A stretch of DNA of 64,000 bases. Origin: Erythroxylum novogranatense. Its lineage: Eukaryota > Streptophyta > Magnoliopsida > Malpighiales > Erythroxylaceae. Position 1 is the first letter of the stretch, and every line of letters begins with the position of its first letter. The stretch is taken from contig CM057231.1 of the NCBI GenBank assembly GCA_029891385.1, positions 66,914,990 through 66,978,989 of the forward strand. The letters run 5' to 3'. The notes beneath the pieces are model-generated. The model was not told the origin of the DNA and searched no databases. It saw only the letters and a list, made by a program, of their open reading frames with translations. Below, piece after piece: positions 20,481 through 33,117 of the stretch. The translations under genes and the position numbers were made by a program.

Positions 20481-20699
20481 TTATCAAGGTTGCTTACCAA
20501 TAAAAATCGTCTTTAAAAGAGTAACAGATAATGGAGAGCAATAAGCAATAGATTTGCAAATGGTCACTATATAGAGCTATTGAGTGGGAACAAAGTGAAT
20601 GAAGAAGTCAAAAATAGAAATTATATTAATCTAATATAAGGAATTGTAAATGAGATAAATACTGAAATGGTAGTAGATGAAGGTTAAACACCAACTCAA

Positions 20700-23600
20700 G
20701 AGAAATCAGAAGTTAAAGGAAGTAAAGAAGTTGATCTAGGGACCTCTAGCAAGCATTAAGAATCGAATTAAATTCACCAAGGACCATAAAGTGTTACAAT
20801 ATGATTGTATACATAAGAAGATGGTGTTGTATACGTGATATTCATGAAACCATTTGATCCATAAAGCCTTTTTATCCTTAAATATACTCCATATTTTCTT
20901 GATGAGTAGAGTCCTATTAATGTCTCAAATAGATTTTATACATAGCCTCTCATCTTGATTTGGTATGCTTACTTGGAGATGTCCATAAACCATAAGAATT
21001 GTCTCATTATTTTGTCTAGAGTCTTAATGACATATTTAGGAAAGAAAAGATATGCAAACTAGTATATATGGAGGCAGTTAATCATAGAGTTTAATAGTTG
21101 AATCCTACCTACAAAAGATAGTGAGTAATTACACCATAAATAATGGTTAGACATCATCTTATGATGGTCTCTTTGCTGAAATAGGAATGACAAAATATGT
21201 GATTGGAGGCTTTATAACTTTTAGAATAGTAATTATATAGAGATAATTGACTATATGATGTGCCCTTAATGAGAGGATTATAAGGCTTTTATTCTTTTTA
21301 ATAGTCATCCCTGAGATGTCCTTGAATTTTCCCAAAGTTGTCAATAGATCCTTCAGATCAACTTTGGAAAAGAGCATGAGGTCATTAGTAAAAGATTAGT
21401 TTATAATCCCCATCCTTTTACATTTGGAATGGAATTCAAAACTGCTTTCATGAGTAATTGTTGTGCCCAAAATAAGTTTTAAAAACACCTAGGCTATCTT
21501 ATTCATAAGTATACGAGGTAGGTATAGTTAATTACACATGGTCATCTCTTAGGAAGCTGAAATTGGTTCACTTAAAAGAATCTTGAAAAAAAATGCAATC
21601 CTAAACATTGTATCCCAATTTGTTAAGTGAAGGCTTTAAAGAAAATCACAAAATTAAACTGATTCAACCGGAAGCAAAAACGAATAGATTAATCGAAGTG
21701 GGAAACTCTTGAGAATTAATTTCACTAATTTAATCTCCTATGTATGACTAAAAGGAAATTATTGAATAATTATCTTACTAAAATTACCAATTGGGTTCTA
21801 AAATCAATTCAAATAGAAAACTAATCTAACTTTCATATTTGACAATTTTATCATCCAAATTAATTATTAAACATTACTAATAATTGCCACTTAAGCTAAT
21901 ATATTTCTAATTCTCAACCTAAGCATCTATAGTTCCTTGTTCTAACTTCTTCTCTCGATCCTTAGTTTAATATCAAAATGATGCAAAGTTTGGTTATGCT
22001 TTTACATCCATTCAATTCAAATATTATAGCAAACATAAGGCAACAACACAGTCCTTTAATCATACATATTTGACAAAAATAGCTATACCAATCCTCAAGA
22101 AAAAGAGACCAACCCATCATGGAATAAACAAGATTCATCATCTTCATATACTTTAATCCCATCTTTATCAGTATAAGAGAAGTATTAAAGCAATAAACTA
22201 AGTGAATAACTAAAATGAACTATCAATTAGTGAGGAGTAAGTTCGATAAAACAATAGAGAAATAATAAACAAAATGAGCAAACAGGTGTTCAAATAAGGG
22301 AATTGCGGTGATCTCCTGCCACTCTCAAGCTTTCTGCATTGGCTCTTGCCTTTTATCTCTACCTAATTCTCACCTAGATGCTCGACTGGTGACCTGCTTC
22401 CACCTCTCTATTTCTCTTTTCTTTTTCCCTTCTCAGCCCACTTTATTTCTTCACCTCTCTTCTCCACCTCCTCTCCCTTTCGTTCTTTGTCGAGCCCCCC
22501 TTTTTAGCTATTAGTTCCAGCCTTCTTTTTTTTCTCCTTCCTTTTCTATTTATAGCACGATTCTAAGTTTAGGGTTGTGGAGTTGTTACGTCGTCAAAAC
22601 TTGCATGTTTCAAACTCAAAGTGAGGGCAAAGGAGTAGTCACTGGGGTGCATAAGGTGGTCATGGGTGTGAAAATATACCTAGTTAATTAAATTAATTCC
22701 ATGCAAAAATCAAGTCCCATTTCAATCTTTCATGCATAATTCTTTTAATTTTTTAATGTAAAATTCACAAGATAATCCCATTAACATTTATGCAGTATTG
22801 ACACCATTTCCACTCAATTTATCTCACACTTGGAACAAAACTCAACGATTTGTAACCAATCAAGATATGAATGCAAGCAAAATCAATATAAAATACACAC
22901 AATAGCAATCACTAGCTTAATTAACCTATTTAGAACTTCCATTCCCAAAGTGAACAAGTATGGATACAAGGGGTCACCTTGTCTCATACATCTAGCACTC
23001 TTTATCACTAATGTTGATTCCCCATTGACAATGATATAATATGGGAAAGTTAGATACATTGTTAAATCTAGTTAATATATGTGATCGGGAAACTAAAAGC
23101 TCTCAATAAGCTTAGACTAAATCTCCATTATATAATGTCAAAGGTTTTATAGAATTCTATTTTAAAATAAAAATCTTCCCCTAAGTTCTTTCTGTTATAA
23201 CACTAGAAGAATTTTTATGTTAGAAGGATATTTCCCCTGTTTATTTTCCTTTAATGAAAGCTCTTAGAGAGGAGTCTATGTAATGAGTTAAAACAATCTT
23301 AAGCCTATTAGAGAGTAACTTAGAAAGGACTTTATATATTATATTACAATCAAAAAACAAGCATGAAACCTTCAAAATAATTAGAGGAATAAACCTTAGG
23401 AATAACAATTACAAATGTTTTATTATCTCCTTTAAGTGCTTTATATGACTGACGAACTCTAACACATCATTACTTACTAGGTTCTTTATTAAGGGCCATG
23501 GTTTTTAAGAAAAATGGGAATTAAGGTCATTTAGCATTGATGTTTTATTAGGTTAAAGCTCAAAAGGGCCTTCTTAAGATTAAGAGCATTGGAGGATTCC

Positions 23601-23720
23601 AAAACAAATCTCATAAGGTGAAATATGTATCTTTATGATATCCTATGAAAGGGATAATAAAAATGAGATGAAATTAGAAGAAGCATAAGTAATAGAGAAA
23701 TATTGGTGGGATTCTAGCTT
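20700..23720 (-). mobile_element. Decayed LINE (L1 type), minus strand, split by a later insertion
   Basis: On minus, the part at about 22905-23330 reads as early reverse transcriptase: an AFIKGK-like motif, KIEFYKTFDII, then INGE-like turn and RCMRQGDPLYPYLFTLGMEV. The part at 20780-21440 continues with SSFEFHSKCK, then FTNDLMLFSKVDLKD (catalytic box changed from FADD to FTND), FKDISGMTIKKNKS, and at the far end WIKWFHEYHVYN. The two parts are separated by about 1.45 kb of unrelated DNA. Stops are frequent, so it is dead. Confidence 0.7.
21459..22904 (+). repeat. Probable solo LTR inside minus-strand LINE
   Basis: The DNA that splits the LINE reverse transcriptase begins TGTTGTGCCC and is flanked by GTAAT (21454-21458) and GCAAT (22905-22909), a possible 5-bp target duplication with one mismatch. 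It has no coding potential. A TATA-like TCTATTTATA at about 22545 lies in its right half on plus. The length of 1446 bp is normal for an LTR. The right terminus (...CACAATA) lacks the expected CA, so the borders are tentative. Family unknown. Confidence 0.45.
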
Positions 23721-23910
23721 CAACTCCTCAAAAGTTTTGAGGAAATGACAAAAAAAAGATACCGAATTTCATACAATTGAAAGCCCAGGATATTTACTAT
23801 TAGGAATTACAATGAGTTGATGATTGTTACTAAAAAGACAATTCACATGATCAAAAATCCCTAGAGTTGGTACATAAGGTAACCAAAATGTTAGATAGGA
23901 AGGACCAAAA
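23721..23910. other. Junction between two LINE remnants
   Basis: No motif can be assigned here. It lies between the 5' side of the minus LINE and the plus LINE. Confidence 0.3.
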
Positions 23911-24192
23911 ATGAAGAATGAAGCACCTCTTATGGTGGAATTGGATTTGAGAGCTATAACTGATCCTAAAGGTATTGCATCGCAAGATAGGGATAGGGTC
24001 ACTAATGAAATATTTGAGGAAGACACTCCAACTAAAAGACAAGATTTAGAGATTGAAAAGAAAGAGAGAAGAAACTACCATGATGGGTATCCAATGAGAA
24101 GCAAGGTGAGCAATCTAATATATTTATTGATTCTGGAACATAAAATAAACATCATTAGGATATGTCTCATACATCTAAAAAACCAAACTTGA
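23911..24192 (+). pseudogene. Possible LINE ORF1 tail
   Basis: A frame of 93 residues, rich in charged residues (DRDRVTNEIFEEDTPTKRQ, EIEKKERRNYHDG), precedes the endonuclease remnant. Its composition fits the linker at the end of plant LINE ORF1, but no domain is recognisable. It could also be chance. Confidence 0.3.
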
Positions 24193-24199
24193 ATCTAAA

Positions 24200-27100
24200 T
24201 ACCTTAGTGAACAATTTCATATAGGTAGGGAATTCTTCTAGAAAAAGGTTAAGTAGGAGAAGACTTAGAGCAAAAAAATTACAATATTGGTATGGAAAGT
24301 AAGATGGTTAAATAACTCTCTAATGCTTTAAACTCTCAAGGATGTTGTGAGGGAAAAAAAAAAGCCCTTGGTTATAGGGCTATTAGAAACAAAAATAAAA
24401 GTAAAAAATGTGTAGGATAACTTGAGGTTTTTTGGGAACTCATTGGTCTTGCTTCTTAAATTGCATATGTAAATACAACGAGATAATTTTGATGGCCTAT
24501 AACACACTTTAGGTGTAAATCTCTAACTTAATTATAACTAATCAACTTGTTCATTTCACCTGTAATGTAGAATGGCTATCAAAACCTTTTATGATTTCAA
24601 TTATATATGCATCCAAATTTGGTTATCATAAATTAAAGTTATGAGCAAATTTAAGAGGTATATATGGAACATTAAATAGAATCATCATAGGAGCTATGAA
24701 CTGTATATGGAACTCTCATAAAGTAGAAGGTATAAAGGTGAATGAAAAGGGTGTCAACAATGATCTAGGACAAATGGTTGAGTAGATTGGAGTTCTAGAT
24801 TTAGGATTTGTAGGTGAACTTTACAATATTTGAAAAAATAAGTAGTAGGAGGACTAGTTTTTCTAGAAAAGGCTTAACAGGGCTCTTATAAATGGAGATT
24901 ACTTATGGCAATTCCCTAGTTCCTATGCTTGCTTGGGATCTTCACCTTGTTCAGACTATTTAATGGTGGAAATAAAAAAGTTAAATCCTAACCTAAACAC
25001 CAAAAGTCCCTTTAGGTTTTTCAGTTACCTCTCGAGGTTGAGTGGATTTGAAGAAGTAGTCAAAGATGGGTAAGGGAAAAAAATCAAAGGCTACAAGCCT
25101 TTCTAGTTAGTGAGGAATTTTTAGAGAGTTAGACAATGTATAAAGGAAGTCCAGATTAGGAACTGTTATGACATAACATTAATGCTTCAAAAGCCAAAGA
25201 ATCACTCATAAAACTTCATTTTAAGAGGTATAAGGGGACCATCACCATCAATAGCTTAGGGAATTGGAGACTAAAATTCTGAGTGATTATTAAGTTGCTT
25301 TATTAGGACATAGCTCCATGTTATGGTAGAGGGCAAAGATAGAATGACGCAGAGAAGGGGTCTATAACTAAAATTTTCCATAATGTTATCTTTTCTAAGA
25401 GGAATAGAGACAAAATAGTATCTCTTGATGATGGTAGGGGCAATATATGTAGACACAAAAGGAAAATAGAAGAGATTGTATTGAGCAATTACAAGAATCT
25501 ATTTGTGAAATGTCATAACTCATAATACTCAAAAGTAAATCCATGAATTGTCATTTAAAACAATATGGGATGATAAATGAATTTGAAACTCATAAGTCTT
25601 TTAATTAAAGAGGAGCTAAAAGGTGCATTATTTAGATTGAATCCAAGCAAGTCTCTTAGTCCAGATGGATTTAATGCCCATTTCTTCCAATCTATTTGGC
25701 ATATTATTGGGAAACTCTAGGTGGAAACAATGCCATAATTCTATGTAAGTAGAAATATGAAGGAACTTAATATAGCACGTATTTGCTTGATCTTTAAAAC
25801 TAAAAATCCATATTCTATGAATGATTTTCTCCTTTTCTTCCTATTGTACACAGTATATAAAGTAATTTTAAAGATCATGGCAATAAAACTGAATGAGTTT
25901 GTCAAGTGCATCATAAATCATACTTAAGTGGCATTCATCTCTCGAAAACTAATTGGGGACAATATCCTCAAGGTGTATGAACTTTTCAAATATTATGATA
26001 AAAGACCATCAATCAAGAGTTGCTCAATGAAGATTGACATCTTTGAAGCATTTGATACCCTTAAATGGGATTATATTAACAAATGCTTACAGTTTTTTGG
26101 TTCCCCTCCTTATTCATTAAATGGAATTTGGTTTTGTTTTAACTACTGAATTTATTGCTTTGATTAATGAAGCTCCTCCTAAGATAATTTTAGGGGCTAA
26201 AGGAATTAGACAAAGCTCTCACGAGGATAATTCTACAAAACATTGAAATGGGTAATAGATTTATTTATCATCACATATATAAGGAGATGATTATAAATCA
26301 TTTGGATTTTGCTAATGATCTCATAATATATTGTGGATTTGACTCACATTCCCTTTATGTTTTAATGAATTTCTTAAGTTAATCTCTAACATATCTAGGT
26401 TGAAAGTTAATACACAAAATAGCAAACGTTACATCTTTATTGATGTCAGAAACTCTTATAATCTTTGTTTTATTACTAGTTTGACATCTCATAATGCCCA
26501 TTTTAAATAGCTTAAAGTGCCTATATCAATAAAGAAGCTAGGGTTCTCATAATGCATTTTGTTATAAATCCTTTTAAGATTAAGACCAATTCATAACAGG
26601 AAAAAAATATATCTCCAAAGAAGGTAGATTGCATCTTATCTCATCAATCGTAAGGAATATATGTGTTCATTGGTGTGTCCACAAATTCCTTTGAATACAT
26701 ATAATAAAGGAAATCATAACATATGTAAAGAACTTTTTATGGTCAGTAAAAAGGTGAGGATTATGAAGGAGAAAAGGTAAAATGAGGAGATTTGTATTTA
26801 CCCAGATAGAAAGGGTGACTTTGATTAATTTCTCTAAAGGCACAGCAATCAATTCCAATAATCGAAAGAACTTAGAGATTGCTTAATGATAATGAAGCTT
26901 TGTGGACAAAATGGATGCATGCATATTATCTTTAGTATATCAGTTTTTGCAAGTAAAAATTTCCAGGGATCAATTATGGAGTTTGATTTAATTGTTTAAG
27001 ATGAGAGATTTACTTTATTAAGTGTCAAATTGGAAATGGAAAAAGTTCTAGTTTAAAAATTAGTCAAATATATGTCCATTATACAAAAAAGGGGACCTAA

Positions 27101-27650
27101 ACCATCTGCACTTAAGTATTCCACAGAATGCAAAGGTGAAAGTTATCGTTTGAAGAAGTAGTTAGGATTGTTAATTCAGGGTTCAAATTGCGTCATTAAT
27201 AATTTCCCCTTTTATAACCCTAACTCCCTAGAGGAAGATAGGATGAGAGGATGGAGAGTTCCTCATAAAAATCTTCTAACTCTTTTTTATACAAGATGTT
27301 TAGGAATCAATCATAAAAAGTATTATGTATGATCTAATATAGGCCAAAACAATAATTTTAAAGGCTTCTCTTATTTGTTGGTTAGTTACTAAACAAAGGC
27401 TAAAAACTGTTTATAGGTACATTGAAAGTTAGGATCTAATACACCTCTTTTAAAAGTCCTCCTCTGAATCCATTGTTCATTTGCTCTTTCAATGCTCACA
27501 CTCAAAGCCTGTTTTGGCTAGATTTTAACATCTACTAAATAAGTTTTATGGAGGACTATAGAACTTCAGCACTAGATTAAGTATAAAAATATTAAGAATA
27601 CATGACAAAAACATAATATAGTTTGATTTATTTCAACTGAAAAAAAAATT
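24200..27650 (+). mobile_element. Decayed LINE (L1 type), plus strand
   Basis: A plus-strand LINE with many stops. The endonuclease end is readable at about 24790-24970 (DLGFVGELYNI, then RKGLTGLLINGDYLWQFPSS and CSDYLMVEI). Reverse transcriptase follows at about 25640-26340: SPDGFNAHFFQSIWHIIGK, then SRKLIGDNILKVYELFKY, KIDIFEAFDTLKWDYINK and INHLDFANDLIIYCG, whose catalytic FADD is changed to FAND. Near 27475-27530 the motif HLLFQCSHSKPV matches the zf-RVT zinc finger at the end of plant LINE ORF2. It ends about 400 bp upstream of the lipase gene. Confidence 0.75.
25928..26149 (+). pseudogene. LINE reverse-transcriptase fragment
   Basis: The longest open piece of the plus LINE (73 residues) holds the fingers and palm segments AFISRKLIGDNILKVYELF and KIDIFEAFDTLKWDYINKCL. 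These are the conserved positions of L1-type reverse transcriptase. The frame ends at a stop before the GxRQGDP block. Confidence 0.75.
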
Positions 27651-28040
27651 TTGTGGAGGGTTTGCATTAGTAGTCCTTTACTTGTTCATTATGGTACGAA
27701 GTAGTTAATTAGGTTATGAAATTTTATCCGACAACTACTCATTTCATTATCATCATCACACCTAATCTGAAATCTCGCAGAAAAGTGGGATCTAAAAAGA
27801 TCTGATAGTACATATTATTAATCATATAAACTTGAATAGACTTGGCTACTAATTTGTGACTCCATTACAAAAAAAATCTTCTATAAGCCCATTTCTAACC
27901 ATGCAATTCAACCCGGTGGCCCATATGGCAATTCGTTTTAATGTGTACTCTCCATCTGTCGTCGCAATTAAAGCTACCAACGACCTTCCTCTGCCGATTT
28001 ATTCCAAAATCGAACTTCCCATTTAATACCTGCCGTCGTC
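27651..28040 (+). promoter_or_regulatory. Upstream region of the GDSL lipase gene
   Basis: Between the LINE end and the TATA box there is no supported gene on either strand. This stretch probably holds the lipase promoter. I see no motif that I can name with confidence. Confidence 0.45.
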
Positions 28041-28048
28041 TATTTATA
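28041..28048 (+). promoter_or_regulatory. TATA box of the GDSL lipase gene
   Basis: TATTTATA lies 64 bp upstream of the ATG. This would place transcription start near 28073 and give a 5' UTR of roughly 40 bases. The ATG context (CTAAATGGC) is good for plants. Confidence 0.55.
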
Positions 28049-28111
28049 TGTTGAAACATTAAGGTGGCACTGAACACGGACACAAGCAGCAAACAAACAC
28101 GAGAGAACTAA

Positions 28112-30619
28112 ATGGCAAAATTGCGCTCTACTACTTCATGGTTAGTAATATTGTTTGTCCAAGTTCTGATACTATCAACGAGAAATGCTCATGCCAAAAT
28201 TCCTGCGATCATCGTTTTCGGAGACTCCTCTGTAGATGCTGGTAACAACAATTACATACCAACTGTTGCTAGGAGTAACTTTCAACCATATGGCCGAGAC
28301 TTCGCTGGAGGGAGGGCAACGGGAAGGTTCTCCAATGGCCGAATAGCATCAGATTTCATCTCAGAGGCTTTGGGGCTGAAGCCAACTATACCCGCTTACT
28401 TGGATCCTGCTTATAACATCTCGGATTTCGCTGTTGGAGTTACTTTTGCTTCTGCTGGTACCGGCTATGACAATGCCACCTCTGATGTGCTTGTAAGTCC
28501 CCCATTATCGAGCCCAATCTTTTTTCTTTTTGGAAAATTATTTCATCTCTTTGTAAGTAGACACACACACACATATATGCATACACATATGCACAAGGAT
28601 TGTTTATCCTTTTATTAAAACCTTACTTCTACTGATGATTGGAATGTTTGTGTGTGGTTACAGCCTACCCCGTATTCTTTATTTAAGAGAACAGAAGATA
28701 GTGACAGTGTACATCATTGTGTATATATATTATATGCTTTGACTACTTGATTTGTTTTCTTTTTTTCATTGTATGATAAGTCTGTTGAATACATTATTGG
28801 CGCAGTAGTCGTATATAAAAATCTAATGCAAAGGGATAAAGCCACATAGTAACCAAAAAGAGTTCATTATTTGTTATGTTTGTTTTTAATTTTCCGATAC
28901 ATAAATATATGTACACTATTTGAAGCAAAATATAACGAATGTCATGATACTTTACTCCAGTACTTAACATATTCAGGGGCAAACAGTTGTTTTCCCCAAG
29001 ACTAACAAAGCATGTGTAGTCAAAACTTCGACAAGCCTCAACTATTCACCTTTCCCTTTCCAATAAAGTTAAAAAATTTTCTAAGATCAAGAATTATTAT
29101 TGGGATTTTTGCTGGTTGTTGTTAATGTTGTAGTAGTAAGATCCAGTGGCTGTTGTTGTACTAAGATCAGGAAGTGCTGCATCCATCATGGCTTACATGC
29201 GCAGTTGAATATCTCTGAAAGGACAATTTGTCAGTCTCATGCCACCAGTTGTTTGTCCCTTGCAGGCTGTGATTCCTCTGTGGAAGGAAGTCGAGTACTA
29301 CAAGGACTACAGGAACAAAATGAGATCCTATCTTGGAGAAACCCAAGCAAACCAAGTTATAACTGAAGCTCTTCACATGATAAGCATAGGAACAAACGAT
29401 TTCCTCGAGAACTACTACGCTTTTCCAGGTCGATCTTCCCAATACACCATCAGTCAGTATCAAGACTTTCTTGCAGGAATTGCCGAAAATTTCGTCAAGG
29501 AAATTTACGGTCTTGGTGCTCGCAAAATATCCCTCGGTGGTCTCCCTCCAATGGGCTGTATGCCATTGGAGAGAAATCGAAACATGATGATTGGTCGAAA
29601 TTGCGTGGAGCGCTACAACGTCGTCGCTGTGGAGTTCAATGGAAGGCTAAGTTCTGTGGTTGGGAAGCTTAGCTCGGAGCTTCCTGGGATAAAGCTAGTT
29701 TTCTCAAATCCTTATGATATTCTCATGCATATCATAAACAGGCCGTCACAGTATGGTGAGTAACTAACGAAGAAAAAATATCTATATCCATATGGGAGGT
29801 GTTTTAATGACTTTCACGGCTTAAGGTGTGTCTCACACTTTAGACTTTTCAACAAAACAACCTACAATTTTTAATGATCCCCACCAGAAAGTAACAACAT
29901 TAATTAAAACAAGGCTGGCTGGCTGTCACTTCAATGGTTTTTCTTTCTTTCTTTTGGGTTACATGCTTCAATGAATTTTACTAGACAAGAAGATTAGACA
30001 TAATATTGGCTGCATAAAGGTTTTTTTTTTTTTCTATAAACAGAATTCTTATAAAAAATTAATGAGGCAATATACTTTGTTGGCCTGAATACGCAACAAA
30101 CATTATAGTCTATTCGGTGAGAATCTTATCTAACCTAAGGTAGATGTTCTTACTCTATTGCTATATTTAAAGTGTTTCTACATTTTCAAGTTTATAGTAA
30201 TATGTCACATCTCTCTATGTCGACACTGCGCAAATATGAAGCTTTCCCCTTTTGTATAGAGCAGCTGCCCTTATTTTTCACCAAGCTTCTAACAAAGAAA
30301 CTTCATCTCTATTTATTTTGAATTACTTTGACGTACATACAATGGCACATAATAGTACTAGAAAGTTTAGTAAACTATATATATATAGTTTACTAAATAT
30401 ATATACTTTGACGTGTGGGTGGCAGGATTTGAGGTTGCTGGCATGGCGTGTTGTGCGACGGGGATGTTTGAGATGGGTTATGCATGCAACCGGGACAGCC
30501 TATTTACCTGCACAAATGCAGACAAGTATGTCTTCTGGGATTCTTTCCATCCTACCCAGAGAACGAATCAAATTATTTCCGATTATGTGGTTAAGAATGT
30601 CCTAAACAAGTTTATGTAA
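28112..30619 (+). CDS. GDSL esterase/lipase, secreted, three exons
   Basis: Exons are 28112-28492, 29266-29755 and 30426-30619. All junctions are GT-AG (GTAAGT, TTGCAG, GTGAGT, GGCAG), total 1065 nt, 354 residues. Residues 1-28 form a signal peptide (hydrophobic core WLVILFVQVLIL, cleavage after NAHA). All family blocks are present: block I FGDSSVDAGNNN with catalytic Ser39, block II with Gly76, block III GTND with Asn171, and block V WDSFHPT with Asp329 and His332. N-glycosylation sites NIS and NAT lie near the end of exon 1. The enzyme should hydrolyse esters in the wall or apoplast; the substrate is unknown. The closest family members I recall are Arabidopsis At2g04570 and At4g26790, from memory, not searched. 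Length and exon count fit. It is flanked by dead LINEs and retrotransposons, with no sign of damage. Confidence 0.93.
28493..29265 (+). other. Intron 1 of the GDSL lipase gene
   Basis: 773 bp, phase 0, GTAAGT...TTGCAG. A CA/TA microsatellite lies at about 28561-28592. No other gene is seen. Confidence 0.88.
29756..30425 (+). other. Intron 2 of the GDSL lipase gene, with long palindrome
   Basis: 670 bp, phase 1, GTGAGT...GGCAG. It contains a perfect 32-bp palindrome at 30366-30397: arms TTTAGTAAAC and GTTTACTAAA around a TA run. Confidence 0.88.
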
Positions 30620-30808
30620 TGTTATCAGCACAATATATACTCATCGATATATCTGTGCCTCCATTAGTGAGTCCAGCGTTATAGTTAATGCATCCACTTA
30701 CATAATTTATGTTTATGTAATGTTATCATCACAATACTCATCGATATATCTGTGCCTCCATTAGTGAGTCCAGCGTTATAGTTAATGCATCCACTTACAT
30801 AATTTATG
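30611..30808 (+). repeat. 101-bp tandem duplication over the lipase stop codon and 3' UTR
   Basis: Two almost identical copies (30611-30711 and 30712 to about 30808) begin with TTTATGTAATGTTATCA, which includes the last two codons and the TAA stop. The first copy carries a few extra bases (ATATAT near 30632). The duplication leaves the coding end intact because the first stop is used. Confidence 0.88.
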
Positions 30809-33117
30809 TTTCACCAACTTTAAAAAGAGTTCCTCCTGCTCCATATGTACAAGTTTGTGCTGTATAAGCTTAAGAAGCACTTTCACTTTATTTCTTCTCT
30901 GCATAAATAATCCAATGAATTACCATTGGGTTGCAAGAATTGGTAGTTCTCTTATTCTTTATATTATTATATCATTAAACATTTATCAAACATAAGCGAA
31001 TCTTTGTTGATACATATCAGCTTTTTTAAAGATGGCAACTGAGCCCAGTGAGAAACCGTATATAGTTGTCGTGATCATACATAACTGAATTGACATAATG
31101 GGAAAACAATCTAACCAATATTGATCTTATGCTCCATTTTAATTTAACAAGGAACCAACTTGCTTAGTAAAGCACATGTAGCAAGTATTAAAACATACTT
31201 GTACCGAAAGAGGGCAGCCTTGTAATTGATAAATTTACGTCTGCAATTTAACGCTTTATATAATTAGCAGGAAAATATATCCACTCTGTTGACAACTACA
31301 AATTTGCATAGGAAGTTCATTATATTGTGCACACCAATTTTGTCCTCGAAAAGATTCCTTAAATATTTCATATGGCTCTTTGCTATACAGTGGAACAAGC
31401 CGAATGCATCACTATTAATACCCCTAATTTATATCATTGACACTCCAACTCCCCTTACAATAACTAATCCTCAAAACATCTTATTGTCACTCACTTTACT
31501 ATTTATCCCCTGCTTTCCCTTAAAATAAGGAGCGATCTTAACTGTTCATCCTAAGTCATATAATTTTTTTTAGATGGAGAAAACATATCTAGAAATGGAA
31601 TAATGCATCTCTCTAACTCTAAACATTTTATCTCTTCATACCTGTATTGATTTAGGAATCAAGATTATTTTGTTGGATGAAACTCTGAAGTTTGAAAAGT
31701 TTGAAAAAAAGTTTAATTAACTGCGAACAATATTTAATCCAAAGAGATAGCAGGATATTGACAATAAAGACTACAAGAAGCAAAAGAAAGGTCTTGCCAT
31801 CCAACTATTTCTTAGTAATGCAAGGGTATAAAGAGCTAGGTGCAAAGGATTCGATAGTTATAAGGACATCATTATAGGCCCCTTATACCAATTATTAGCT
31901 TATAGTGATGATTTTTGCATAATGGTAGTAGTAAATATGGATCCTAACCAAATTGTTACGAAGTAATGATTTCCATACCTACAGAAAACAACCTATAAAC
32001 CAATATACAAGGGATTCAATAAGACAACCTTGAAGAGATTATACTGCTCCTATAAATCAATATACAAGGGATTTAATATGACAACCTTGAAGGGATTGTA
32101 ATGCTGCTTATCCTAAAAGATTGACTATGAAATTTTGATACCTCTAAACATGTTTGTACCATCTGAGTTGTCAACTAGAGCTAATTGAAGGAAGATGGAT
32201 GAGGGAGCATTGATGTTGCAAAACCAATAAGAAGAGGGAGTGATAGCGGACATGAGCACAAACTTTATAATGGGGATATAGATCTGCCTTAGCTAAATGC
32301 ATTGCTAAGAAAAATGATAAAGTACTATATTTGGAAAAAAAGAAAAAGGATCCCTTTAGCCCCACCCAAACTTATATTTCAAGGACTTAGACAAGAGAAT
32401 ATGGATAGATATATTTGAATCACCAAAACTTTGGGCAATAAAATGCTTGAGTGCTTTGTTTAAGAAGAGACAATTAGGTTAATTATTTCATAAAATTGTT
32501 AGAAAAAAATACATGAGAACACAGGAGGTAGAGGTTGCATTCTCTAGATAGGCAATATAGATACTCACCCTCAAGTCACCCTCAAGTCCTCCAAGGATAA
32601 GGTTATAAACATGATAGTCCTCCAAGGCTAATGACAAGATGAGCATGTCATAAATTAAAAAGTCCCTTATAGGCCACCTTAATGAAGTTAGCGTAATGAA
32701 CAAGTCAATAAAGAAAAACTGAGAAGATTCCCTTTAAAATCAACCAAATAATGTTATATAATTCAAATGATAGCACCATGGTAATTTTTACAACCATATC
32801 AAACTTCTAAGTTGAAAAAGATCCCAATTGATAGTGGTTCATACTCCTTTATTTGAGTTTAGTGAGAAAAAACAAGATGAAAATCCTTTTGAAGGTGGAA
32901 GCATACCAAAGGTATGCCATAAAAATTACTAATTCTCACGTAGTGAAAAGACCTACAATATTCAATATCACTTTATGAAGACCCATGTTATTACTCCTTC
33001 GAGTTATGATATTCCGTTATCGATTAACCATAACATTTGAAACATAATATAAGGTAGAAGTAGGTAAGAGGAGTATCGATATGATAAGTTAGTGTTATAT
33101 AACTTTACTTAGGGATG
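30809..33117. other. Intergenic DNA downstream of the lipase gene
   Basis: No gene can be supported. A 57-bp tandem duplication lies at 31994-32107 (copies beginning TATAAACCAATATACAAGG and TATAAATCAATATACAAGG). A minus frame at 32488-32703 has a faint likeness to Copia gag (YNLILGGLEGDL), too weak to call. The stretch ends abruptly where chromovirus gag begins at 33118. Confidence 0.5.

Noticed and set aside
22308..22514. Plus frame rich in Ser/Leu/Pro in a CT-rich stretch
   Set aside because: Low complexity inside the probable solo LTR, with no homologous feel and no codon support.
27895..28092. Minus frame of 65 residues upstream of the lipase, as a divergent gene
   Set aside because: It overlaps the lipase TATA box and 5' UTR and shows no domain.
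32488..32703. Minus frame with faint Copia gag likeness
   Set aside because: Only one short motif (ILGGLEGDL) fits and nothing around it supports a gag gene.
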